Source: Bacteroidota bacterium
GTDB taxonomy: Bacteria; Bacteroidota; Ignavibacteria; SZUA-365
NCBI GenBank assembly: GCA_018224345.1
Contig: JAGTUW010000395.1
Location: 1-15,502, forward strand
Reading direction: 5' to 3'
DNA length: 15,502 nt
Under the pieces are notes generated by a model. That model had not been told where the DNA came from, made no database searches, and saw only the letters and a list, made by a program, of their open reading frames with translations. The position numbers and the translations under genes are program-made. Of this stretch, positions 6,963 to 13,500 are shown one piece after another (the stretch's first letter is position 1; each line of letters starts with the position of its first letter).

Positions 6963-7994
6963 TTATCGTGTTCCTGCAATGAAGGCTTCGGCTTCCTGCA
7001 CATCGTTCACGCTTCCCATGACAACAGGGACGCGTTGATGCACATCTTTTGGTGTGATCTCCATGAGTCGGCGGGTACCGTCGCTGGCGCGGCCGCCTGC
7101 CTGCTCGACGATGAAGGCCATCGGGTTTGCTTCATACATGAGGCGCAGCTTCCCATCCGGGTTCCGGCGGTCAGACGGATAGGCGAAGATGCCCCCATAA
7201 AGCAATGTACGATGAACATCGGCAATCATTGACCCGACATAACGTGCTCCGTACGGGCGTGACCCTTCCGGGTCAGGTGTTTGCAGATAGTCGATATAGC
7301 GACGAAAGCCCTCATCCCAGAGCTGGCGGTTTCCTTCATTCGTGCTGTAGTATCTGCCGCGTTCCGGAATCCTCATGTCGGGGTGCGAGAGAAGAAACGA
7401 TCCGATGGTAGGGTCAAGAGTAAAGCCCTGCACACCATTACCCGTCGTGAAGACCATCAGCGTACTCGATCCGTACATGATGTAACCTGCTGCGATCTGT
7501 TTGTCGCCGGGTTGGACGACATCGGCGTCTGTGCCGCGGCATTCTGTTGAGACACGACGATAAATCGAGAAAATCGTCCCGATGGTCACGTTGACATCAA
7601 TATTGGAAGACCCGTCGAGAGGATCGAAGAGCATGGCATAATGACCGCAGGGAAACTCTTCGGGAATGGGAATAATGGATTCATTCTCCTCGGAAGCCAT
7701 GACACAGAGTTGTCCGCCACTCTCCATGGCGTTGATAATCATTCTGTTGGCGAAGACATCGAGTTTTCGTACATCCTCACCATGTACATTCGTGACCGAG
7801 GCACGGCCGAGAATATCGACCAGCCCGGCTCTCCGCACTTCGCGAGAAACAATTTTTGCGGCCAGCGCAAGGTTGCGCAGGAGTGTGGAGAATTCTCCGG
7901 TGGCGCCGGGGTGATTGCGCTCTGTCTCGGCGATATAGCGTTGAATGGTCATGATTCTGGCTTCATCACCAGGAGTATACGGGCGATTCGACAT
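6963..7994 (-). CDS. fbp: Fructose-1,6-bisphosphatase, class I
   Basis: 343-residue cytosolic enzyme that hydrolyses fructose 1,6-bisphosphate to fructose 6-phosphate in gluconeogenesis (and in reductive pentose phosphate cycling where present). The class I signature is clear: the metal-binding stretch SEENE at residues 101-105 and DPLDGSSN at 124-131, YSTNEG near 216-221, RYVGSMIADVHR at 251-262, GGIFAYP at 267-273 and GKLRLMYEANP at 281-291. Length matches the family (about 330-340). The N-terminus TIQRYIAETERNHPGATGEFSTLL is also typical, so the internal ATG giving MTIQRY (residue 15) is a possible alternative start. ATG 7994 is kept because it sits 25 bases after the preceding stop with a GAG-containing leader. 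It lies in the six-gene run between the anti-sigma-type ATPase and the YjbH-like gene. Confidence 0.96.
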   Translation of the reverse strand: MSNRPYTPGDEARIMTIQRYIAETERNHPGATGEFSTLLRNLALAAKIVSREVRRAGLVDILGRASVTNVHGEDVRKLDVFANRMIINAMESGGQLCVMASEENESIIPIPEEFPCGHYAMLFDPLDGSSNIDVNVTIGTIFSIYRRVSTECRGTDADVVQPGDKQIAAGYIMYGSSTLMVFTTGNGVQGFTLDPTIGSFLLSHPDMRIPERGRYYSTNEGNRQLWDEGFRRYIDYLQTPDPEGSRPYGARYVGSMIADVHRTLLYGGIFAYPSDRRNPDGKLRLMYEANPMAFIVEQAGGRASDGTRRLMEITPKDVHQRVPVVMGSVNDVQEAEAFIAGTR

Positions 7995-8019
7995 ACGGTG
8001 TTCTCAGTGAGTGATCATA

Positions 8020-8451
8020 TCATGTGGAGGCAGGCGACCGGCGGATACTCAAAAATACTTCCATGCCCTCCGTGCCTTTGCGGAATTCCACTTCGTCCAT
8101 CATTGCGCGAATGATAAGCACACCGCGGCCGCCTTCCTTGAGGAGATTGTTCTCATCGAGCGGGTCGGGAATTTTCTCGGGGAGGAAGCCCTGACCTTCG
8201 TCGCGCACCAGAAAATCGATACGGTCGTCATAGCCCGTGCAGTCGATATGCACGTGTTTTGTGGCGTCCAATTTGTTTCCATGCACAATGCCGTTGTTGA
8301 CGACTTCGGTAATGGAAATCATGATGCGGTCCAGTACGGAATCATCCAGATGCAATGCATCATGAATCTCCAGAATGAACGCCTCGACAAGTCGAATGTT
8401 TGCCTGCGTGCTCGTAATGCTTATGGACTTTTTCAATATCGCTTCACTCAG
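8020..8451 (-). CDS. RsbW/SpoIIAB-like ATP-binding protein (HATPase_c_2), possible CTG start
   Basis: 143-residue cytosolic GHKL-fold ATPase of the anti-sigma-factor/serine kinase family that controls partner-switching pathways (it binds a sigma factor or phosphorylates a STAS-domain antagonist). The N box is EVVNNGIVHGN (residues 49-59), the G1 box is DEGQGF (84-89), and the G2 box GGRG is followed by VLIIRAMMDEV (107-121). It covers the whole domain and nothing else. The frame has no ATG or GTG start. The longest version begins at TTG 8502 without a ribosome site, and another TTG lies at 8436. CTG 8451 is preceded at 8 bases by a perfect AGGAG and yields MSEAILKKSISITS, a natural-looking terminus, so I favour it. 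No partner sigma factor or STAS antagonist gene is visible in the window. It lies 25 bases before fbp. Confidence 0.88.
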   Translation of the reverse strand: MSEAILKKSISITSTQANIRLVEAFILEIHDALHLDDSVLDRIMISITEVVNNGIVHGNKLDATKHVHIDCTGYDDRIDFLVRDEGQGFLPEKIPDPLDENNLLKEGGRGVLIIRAMMDEVEFRKGTEGMEVFLSIRRSPAST

Positions 8452-8459
8452 ATGGAGAT

Positions 8460-8464
8460 CTCCT
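8460..8464 (-). promoter_or_regulatory. Shine-Dalgarno AGGAG in front of a CTG codon
   Basis: AGGAG lies 8 bases before CTG 8451 in the reading frame of the RsbW-like gene, and is the only good ribosome site near any possible start of that frame. It supports initiation at CTG rather than at TTG 8502, which lies upstream of it. Confidence 0.5.
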
Positions 8465-8546
8465 GTCGTGCTGCATAGCAATCGGATATGCAAAGTAGGC
8501 AATCCAGCTCACAGATTCCAGAAGCGGGAACGGGTAGTATCGAGTT

Positions 8547-10514
8547 TCAGGGATACCAGAAAACACGCAGTGCGATGTTCGGCGTCGAGCGGAGATGCCC
8601 GCTGTTTTCGGATGTGAGCTGATACCAGCCTTCGGCCATCACATGAGTAGATGTAGAGAGACGCAGGCGCAGGTCGGCCGTCGGCCCGTAGCTGTATAAT
8701 ATTCCCGCAGGTTCTCTTTCCCGGCCACTGTATCCATATCGGCGTTGCTCATAGTACCGTATGCCGATGGAGGCGCGGATGCGTGCACCCAGGCGGAGCA
8801 GCGAGAGAGAAAGAGTGCGCTCGTCGAAGAATTGCAGGGGACGCATGGTAAAGGCACTCCAGCGCAATTCTCCCCGTTCGTACAAACGCAGATGAAAATG
8901 CAGCTCCGCCCACACCGATCCACCCAGCCGCAGGAGTGTTGAATCGGTGAGCGTCAATTGACGGAGGGAAAAGCTGCGTTGCGACTGGACCTGCGTTTCG
9001 AAATCATAGACGGTATAGTTGGCAACCACTTCGGCGCTGTTGCGGCTGACGAAGGATGTGCCAATGCGCAGTTCCGTTGCGGGGGAAACACGGAACACAC
9101 GATTCCATGTATTGTTTGCGCTGCGCTCGGCCAGGATGAACACCGTATGTCTGAGATTGACATCGGCCATGAGTGCTGCGCGAAAGTGGGGACTGAATCG
9201 ATGCGACCAACGGAGTCCGGCAAGAATGAACAGTTCGTCACGATCATCGAAATTCTCGGGACTGGGGGCGTCATATTGCATTTTCACAGTGGAAGCTGAA
9301 AATGACAATGTGTCGCGTGTACTCAGTGCCTGTGAAAAGAGCAGTCCGAGTTGGGTCTGGCGGATAGTGTTGTTTTTCTGGCGTTCGAGAGATTGCTGGC
9401 GAGCGAAGATGGTTGGATTCGCACCCTCGAAACCGATAATCTCATGCACTTCGTCACGTTCGCTCTGCTCGATCCGCAGAAGACCGGTTGTACCGTCATT
9501 GTTGTCGAACATGAATTGAATATTGCCGTTGAGACGGAACTCCGTGATATCGGCATCAAAAAACGGAATAGCTTCTCCGTAATTACGATGTGGCCGCTTC
9601 CGTGCGATGTCACGTTGAGAAAGTTCGACGTTTGCGAGGAGACGCAGTGGATCGGCGATCCGGTATTGCAGCGTGTTTCTCAGGGAAACAATGCGTTCGT
9701 CCCGCGATTCCGTCGGAAAGGCAATATCCCGATCGGCTTCGAGTGTGGAATCATAGGGCAGGTAAAATTCACGTCGCATTGAACGAAACAGCAGTTGCGT
9801 ATGATTGATACCGGAATCGGCAAAGCGGGCGAGGAAGTCGGCCGTCCCCCGGTGCTCCTGCTGAAAACGTGGATCGATGAATTCGGCGGACGAATGCCAT
9901 TCCGCCTGTGCCAGAGTGTTCCCGATAGAGAAATCCATGAGACCGGCGTCCAGGGCGTACGCGAAGCCACGATCGGTAATCCCTTGCTGTGTATCGAAAC
10001 TCACACCCGCCTGGGGAATGAAGGAAAGTGTCGGGAGCGGGCGCCAGTGAACTCCTCCCAACAGCTCGTTGGAGGAAAGATCGTTCAGTGCAAGGGCGCG
10101 GTTGTCGGAGAAGATAAATGAAGAGAAGGTTGTGACAAGCGCGAGTTGTTCATCCACGTCGTAATTCATGGCTACATTCACGTTCTGTTCATCTTTCACC
10201 GTGCCGCGATCTGTTCTGATCAAGGTGCGCTGAAAACGCTCATTGACACTGAAGCTCCAGTCGTTCCTTGCGACATCCCAGTTTCCTCCCATGTCCCAGA
10301 GAAATGTATTGATGTTTCGTTCAAAGCCGAAAGACAAAGATGCCGGTGTGGAAAGGTTGTCCGTGCTGTCCGGAGAGGACGTGCCATCAGCGATCGAGGT
10401 GCTGTCCGGCGTGGCGGGAGAAGTATACTGTGCGTGCATTGAAACAGTGGTGACAAGCACACAGAGAAGCAATATGGGGATGTGACGGGGGCAGGTCTGC
10501 ATGCCGGAGCGCAT
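8547..10514 (-). CDS. Large outer-membrane beta-barrel protein, unknown family
   Basis: 655-residue exported protein, probably a large outer-membrane barrel. A signal peptide (hydrophobic core IPILLLCVLVTTVS) is cleaved after Met-His-Ala, before Gln29. A Ser/Thr/Pro/Asp-rich linker (about 30-57) follows, then some 600 residues of alternating amphipathic strands rich in Arg, Phe, Tyr and Trp with polar turns, such as RLSTSTHVMAEGWYQL near the end. It ends Phe-Trp-Tyr-Pro, close to but not exactly the usual terminal aromatic. The frame is open to 10682, but ATG 10514 starts the signal peptide and overlaps the FN3 lipoprotein stop in TGATG, indicating translational coupling. ATG 10502 is an alternative. 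I recognise no named family. The coupling suggests that barrel and FN3 lipoprotein act together at the cell surface. Confidence 0.78.
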   Translation of the reverse strand: MRSGMQTCPRHIPILLLCVLVTTVSMHAQYTSPATPDSTSIADGTSSPDSTDNLSTPASLSFGFERNINTFLWDMGGNWDVARNDWSFSVNERFQRTLIRTDRGTVKDEQNVNVAMNYDVDEQLALVTTFSSFIFSDNRALALNDLSSNELLGGVHWRPLPTLSFIPQAGVSFDTQQGITDRGFAYALDAGLMDFSIGNTLAQAEWHSSAEFIDPRFQQEHRGTADFLARFADSGINHTQLLFRSMRREFYLPYDSTLEADRDIAFPTESRDERIVSLRNTLQYRIADPLRLLANVELSQRDIARKRPHRNYGEAIPFFDADITEFRLNGNIQFMFDNNDGTTGLLRIEQSERDEVHEIIGFEGANPTIFARQQSLERQKNNTIRQTQLGLLFSQALSTRDTLSFSASTVKMQYDAPSPENFDDRDELFILAGLRWSHRFSPHFRAALMADVNLRHTVFILAERSANNTWNRVFRVSPATELRIGTSFVSRNSAEVVANYTVYDFETQVQSQRSFSLRQLTLTDSTLLRLGGSVWAELHFHLRLYERGELRWSAFTMRPLQFFDERTLSLSLLRLGARIRASIGIRYYEQRRYGYSGREREPAGILYSYGPTADLRLRLSTSTHVMAEGWYQLTSENSGHLRSTPNIALRVFWYP

Positions 10515-11518
10515 CAGTTCTGTACCTGGAAACGCCAGGCTTCGGAAACACCGTTGGGTTTGTTGCCCGCTTTGGTAATCGAGGAAACCCTCCAATAATA
10601 TGTATTCCCGATGTTCAATGCCGCGCCTTTGTAACGGAATGTCAGCGTGTCTTGTTCGCCTTGCCGGATGATGGCGGACCACAGGTCTCCGGTGTGTTCC
10701 GAAAGGGAGACGGTAAGCAGGTAGGCGGCGGCATCGGAGCTGCGCAGCCAGCGCAGCAGAGGATATGATTGTCCTGTACCATTGTCGGCAGGAGAAAGTT
10801 GTATCGGACGCTGTGCAATGAAATCGGAGCCGAGAGGCGTAAGCGGGCTTTCGAGGCCGGCCCGGTCCACTGCTGTCACAGCGTAGAAAAAGCGCTGTCC
10901 CGTCTGCGCAGCAACATGATCGTCAATAAATGCCGTCTCACTGTCGGTCAAATGTAATGAAGAAGAGGCGGCGTCGAAGGGAGCAACGGATTTGTACACA
11001 CGGTATCCGGCGAGATCGGCTTCGTCGACGAGAGACCAGGACAGGCGGAACAGTTGTTGCGCTCCGTCATTGAAGCCGTTGACATGGAGGACTGCCGGTG
11101 CGTCGGGGGGGTAGCGATTGTCTGCACGTGCGGAGACCGTCTCGCGCGCGCTGCTTTCATTTCCGCTGCGATCGATGGCCGTGATGCGATAAAAATATGT
11201 GGTATCGTAGCTGCGTTGCGTATCGAAATAATACTGCTCCGCCGTTGTGTCGATCGCCACGAACACTGTCGAATCCGCTTCTTCGGCGCGGTAGATAATG
11301 TAGCCGTGCAGATCGATTTCAGTGTTTCGCAACCAGCTGAACAGAATGAAGCCATCATGTGCGTTGTCAATGAGCAGACCTGTCGGAGGCAGGGGCGCTG
11401 TCGTATCGGGACCGGGATCCACAATGCGTTCACGTTCGCAGGCAGTCGCAGCCATCAATGCCACGAGCAGAAGCAGAAAGAATCGTCCGCCGGTTATGTT
11501 AATCGAAATACACTGCAT
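10514..11518 (-). CDS. Lipoprotein with fibronectin type III domains
   Basis: 334-residue predicted lipoprotein. Hydrophobic residues 12-26 (RFFLLLLVALMAATA) lead to Cys27, followed by Glu-Arg-Glu. Two fibronectin type III domains follow at about 40-128 and 137-226. Each has the family's Trp on strand B, a Gly-Tyr-x-x-Tyr motif (HGYIIYR, AGYRVYK) and a YFYRITAIDRSGNES or FFYAVTAVDRAGLES end. A third Ig/FN3-like region at about 235-334 includes TYYWRVSSITKAG. Such domains bind proteins or carbohydrate at the surface, and no enzyme motif is present. ATG 11518 is the only start before the signal. Its ribosome site is poor and a 7-bp inverted repeat lies 10 bases upstream. The stop overlaps the next start by one base, so it is coupled to the large barrel gene. 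Confidence 0.82.
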   Translation of the reverse strand: MQCISINITGGRFFLLLLVALMAATACERERIVDPGPDTTAPLPPTGLLIDNAHDGFILFSWLRNTEIDLHGYIIYRAEEADSTVFVAIDTTAEQYYFDTQRSYDTTYFYRITAIDRSGNESSARETVSARADNRYPPDAPAVLHVNGFNDGAQQLFRLSWSLVDEADLAGYRVYKSVAPFDAASSSLHLTDSETAFIDDHVAAQTGQRFFYAVTAVDRAGLESPLTPLGSDFIAQRPIQLSPADNGTGQSYPLLRWLRSSDAAAYLLTVSLSEHTGDLWSAIIRQGEQDTLTFRYKGAALNIGNTYYWRVSSITKAGNKPNGVSEAWRFQVQN

Positions 11519-11528
11519 TGAATGCCGG

Positions 11529-11549
11529 AGTTGTCGTATGCAGACAACT
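11529..11549. repeat. 7-bp inverted repeat directly before the FN3 lipoprotein start
   Basis: AGTTGTC (11529-11535) and GACAACT (11543-11549) are exact reverse complements with a 7-base loop. On the leftward transcript the hairpin ends 10 bases before ATG 11518, occupying the place of the ribosome site, which is otherwise not recognisable. It could limit translation or be a regulator-binding dyad. Confidence 0.5.
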
Positions 11550-11556
11550 TACGCTT

Positions 11557-11587
11557 CCGGATTGATTTCCGAAAGGGAGAAATCCGG
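11557..11587. repeat. Nested inverted repeat between the HTH gene and the FN3 lipoprotein gene
   Basis: CCGGATT (11557-11563) pairs exactly with AATCCGG (11581-11587). Inside it GATTTC can pair with GAAATC, giving a second possible stem. It begins about 20 bases after the HTH gene stop. No T-tract follows in the leftward direction, so it is not a typical intrinsic terminator. Confidence 0.45.
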
Positions 11588-11606
11588 CGGGAAGCGGAAC
11601 GACCGG

Positions 11607-12647
11607 TCATGGACTTCGATGGGAGAGTTGACGTTTGATTTCCTGCAGACCATGAAGTCCTTCGGTAAAGAGATCTTTGAGATGGTCGATCAGTGCCTCG
11701 AGTTTTTCCGCATCCACGGCAATATACCGGCTCTCAAGCAATTCACCGGTTTCCTGCGTTGCTGTTTGTCGCTGTGATTTCTTCGAAGGGACGGCGGTCG
11801 TTTCCTTTGCCGAATCCGCCTGTCGCGGTACGTGGCCTGATTGCGCCTTTGATCCTTTCACCTGCAATGTCGGTGTGGATGTTGTTGTCTGCTGTGCCGG
11901 TGTGATCCGCCCCGCGTCCGAATCCTTCTTCATGTTCATGATCGCCGAATACACGCGAGAGGATATCTGCGATGATTTTCCGTTTTTGATGCCGCTGATA
12001 GTCATGGCGGTAATACCGGTGTGTTTTGACACGGCGTTCCCCGACCAGCCTGTATCGAGCAGTGCATGCAGCACCTTTCGTGCTTCACGGAGATTTTCCG
12101 CCGCGGAGGACGCCCCTTTTTTCTCACCATTCCCGGGCAGTGTGGCGGCAGCATCTTCAGGGACTGTGTTCTTTCTGTCGCTTGTCAATTCTTCCGTATT
12201 ACCGGACGCTGCATGAGGGACGGGATCGTGTTTGCCAGAGGCGGCGTTCGTCTGCTCCTGCCCATCGCTGGTGACTGCATGTTTGCGGTGTTCACAAGTG
12301 AATTTCCGGAACGAGAAAGAATACAGATCCGGATTCTGGTGAAGCAGGCTTTCCTTGACAATTTCCTTGAACGTGTGTTTGTGCGGCACAAAGAAGAGCG
12401 CATGGTCCACATGCCGGAAGGCAAGGTCAAGGAAATCCGACCAATGAAAACTGATATCGGAATAACGGAACCCCGGCTTGGGGGCCAGACTATCGATCAG
12501 CAGGCTTTCCTGGCTCCATGTCTCCGATCCGAAAAGGTTTTTGCCTATATCGGCCGGATCATACGAGAGGCCAGCCGGCGTCAGAATAAAAAGGATGACG
12601 GACTCTTCATATTTCGGTTCACGAAGAAACTGAATGGTGGTGCTCAT
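11607..12647 (-). CDS. Helix-turn-helix protein with unfamiliar N-terminal domain
   Basis: 346-residue cytosolic protein. Residues 1-120 form a compact-looking domain (VILFILTPAGLSYDPADIGKN ... FHWSDFLDLAFRHVDHALFF) that I do not recognise. Residues 121-187 are a polar, low-complexity linker. Residues 188-240 contain a helix-turn-helix resembling the XRE/Cro type: AREARKVLHALLDTG, then NAVSKHTGI as first helix and turn, then TAMTISGIKNGKS as recognition helix. A second Ser/Thr/Gln-rich linker (245-303) leads to a C-terminal charged helix (AEKLEALIDHLKDLFTEGLHGLQEIKRQL) suited to oligomerisation. No signal peptide or membrane segment is present. It is probably a DNA-binding regulator, first in the six-gene leftward run. 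ATG 12647 is preceded by CCCCCCAAAC, with no Shine-Dalgarno. Its target could be its own operon, but this is only inferred from position. Confidence 0.7.
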   Translation of the reverse strand: MSTTIQFLREPKYEESVILFILTPAGLSYDPADIGKNLFGSETWSQESLLIDSLAPKPGFRYSDISFHWSDFLDLAFRHVDHALFFVPHKHTFKEIVKESLLHQNPDLYSFSFRKFTCEHRKHAVTSDGQEQTNAASGKHDPVPHAASGNTEELTSDRKNTVPEDAAATLPGNGEKKGASSAAENLREARKVLHALLDTGWSGNAVSKHTGITAMTISGIKNGKSSQISSRVYSAIMNMKKDSDAGRITPAQQTTTSTPTLQVKGSKAQSGHVPRQADSAKETTAVPSKKSQRQTATQETGELLESRYIAVDAEKLEALIDHLKDLFTEGLHGLQEIKRQLSHRSP

Positions 12648-12703
12648 GTTTGGGGGGCTTATACGTTGAAATGTTATGTCGATGTTACCACACTCCCTAA
12701 ATC

Positions 12704-12715
12704 TATAATATTATA
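12704..12715. promoter_or_regulatory. AT-rich divergent promoter region with palindromic TATAAT
   Basis: The 12-base palindrome TATAATATTATA presents a perfect -10 hexamer on both strands. It lies in an AT-rich stretch (about 12690-12760) between the divergent HTH and tetR genes. A leftward promoter for the six-gene run is likely here, with -10 at 12715-12710 and a leader of about 55-60 bases, but no good -35 hexamer lies at 16-18 bases. Confidence 0.4.
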
Positions 12716-12766
12716 TCACACAAACAAGAGGATATATTTTGTGCAAAAAAATATTTTTCCGGTCAC

Positions 12767-12795
12767 TTGACTTGAGAACTGATTTCTTCTATCTT
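12767..12795 (+). promoter_or_regulatory. Sigma70-like promoter of the tetR gene
   Basis: A -35 TTGACT (12767-12772) is followed by a spacer of exactly 17 bases and a -10 TATCTT (12790-12795). Transcription would start near 12802, inside the dyad site described next, about 30 bases before ATG 12831. Confidence 0.7.
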
Positions 12796-12797
12796 GG

Positions 12798-12816
12798 TAA
12801 GTGAATGCTCACTAAC
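12798..12816. promoter_or_regulatory. Putative TetR-family operator 1, overlapping the tetR transcription start
   Basis: The 19-base sequence TAAGTGAATGCTCACTAAC contains the exact dyad AGTGA-N4-TCACT. It begins two bases after the -10 hexamer, the usual place for an autorepressing operator, and matches operator 2 before tolC in 14 of 19 positions. Confidence 0.65.
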
Positions 12817-12830
12817 TATAAGAGCGGAAC

Positions 12831-13412
12831 ATGGATTTGACCTCGCGACAAATGGAAATTATTCAAGCGGCCACGCAACTGATTTCCGAGCGCAGTATTC
12901 AGGAGTTGACAATCAAGAATCTGTCGGCACGGATCGGAGTGACGGAAGCGGCGCTTTATCGTCACTTCCGCAGCAAGGTCGATATTCTCGTCGCTATTCT
13001 TGAGCAGTTCAGGGAACACGGGGAAGTTGTTCGCCGGGAGGCTCTCCAGCGCAATGCCGGACCGATGGAGTTGCTTGAATTCATCTTTCTGACGCATGTC
13101 CGCACCTTTGTCGAAAAACCGTATCTCGCGGATGTTGTCTTCTCGGAAGAAATTTTCCAGAACGAAGACAGGCTCGCCGATATGGTGCGCTCTATGATGC
13201 AGCAGAACTTCGATGCCTTTGTCGGGATGATGCGTCAGGGACAACAGGCAGGATCGATTCGCAATGATATCGCCGCCGTCGAATTGACAACCATCTTTGT
13301 CGGTGCACTCCGCATGCTCATCACGCGATGGCGACTGCAACGCTTTACCGATAATCTCGAACACGATGGTGTATCAATGTGGAAGGCACTGCAACGTATA
13401 CTCTCCACCTGA
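12831..13412 (+). CDS. TetR/AcrR-family transcriptional repressor of the efflux cassette
   Basis: 193-residue DNA-binding repressor of typical TetR-family length. The N-terminal domain has LTSRQMEIIQAATQLISERS followed by the helix-turn-helix LTIKNLSARIGVTEAALYRHFRSK (about residues 26-49), with the family's conserved Tyr-Arg-His-Phe and Lys at the end of the recognition helix. The C-terminal two thirds are helical ligand-binding/dimerisation sequence without a recognisable ligand motif. ATG 12831 is the first start after the promoter, with a modest GAGCGG ahead of it. Immediately downstream are tolC- and adaptor-type genes in the same direction, and matching dyad sites precede both tetR and tolC. 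It therefore probably represses itself and the pump genes until an effector binds. The effector is unknown. Confidence 0.93.
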   Translation: MDLTSRQMEIIQAATQLISERSIQELTIKNLSARIGVTEAALYRHFRSKVDILVAILEQFREHGEVVRREALQRNAGPMELLEFIFLTHVRTFVEKPYLADVVFSEEIFQNEDRLADMVRSMMQQNFDAFVGMMRQGQQAGSIRNDIAAVELTTIFVGALRMLITRWRLQRFTDNLEHDGVSMWKALQRILST

Positions 13413-13418
13413 TTTTTT

Positions 13419-13448
13419 TTGTCAACAGTAATAAGTAAACGCTTACAT
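13419..13448 (+). promoter_or_regulatory. Possible promoter of the tolC-adaptor genes
   Basis: TTGTCA (13419-13424) and TTACAT (13443-13448) are 18 bases apart, a weak sigma70-like pair. Operator 2 would cover the spacer and -10. It lies in the 88-base gap after tetR. Read-through from the tetR promoter is also possible since no hairpin terminator is visible after tetR. Confidence 0.35.
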
Positions 13449-13450
13449 AC
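13432..13450. promoter_or_regulatory. Putative TetR-family operator 2, before tolC
   Basis: The 19-base sequence TAAGTAAACGCTTACATAC contains the dyad GTAA-N4-TTAC with the same 4-base spacer and the same outer bases as operator 1. The changes relative to operator 1 within the dyad arms are compensating (G to A on one arm, C to T on the other), as expected of a conserved protein-binding dyad. Confidence 0.6.
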
Positions 13451-13500
13451 AAGAGTGAAATGATGACCCGGAGAACAGATGCAACGCAGAGGGGGAGTGC

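Noticed and set aside
8452..8502. N-terminal extension of the RsbW-like protein from TTG 8502
   Set aside because: There is no ribosome site before it, and the extra 17 residues do not look like part of the ATPase domain. The AGGAG-CTG arrangement explains the gene better.
11519..11606. Attachment site or insertion sequence ends from the paired inverted repeats
   Set aside because: No integrase or transposase gene and no target duplication are visible. The repeats fit local RNA structure or operator dyads better.
12066..12770. Plus-strand frame of 234 codons across the HTH gene and its upstream region
   Set aside because: It runs antisense to a frame with a recognisable helix-turn-helix, its product resembles no protein, and it crosses the divergent promoter region.
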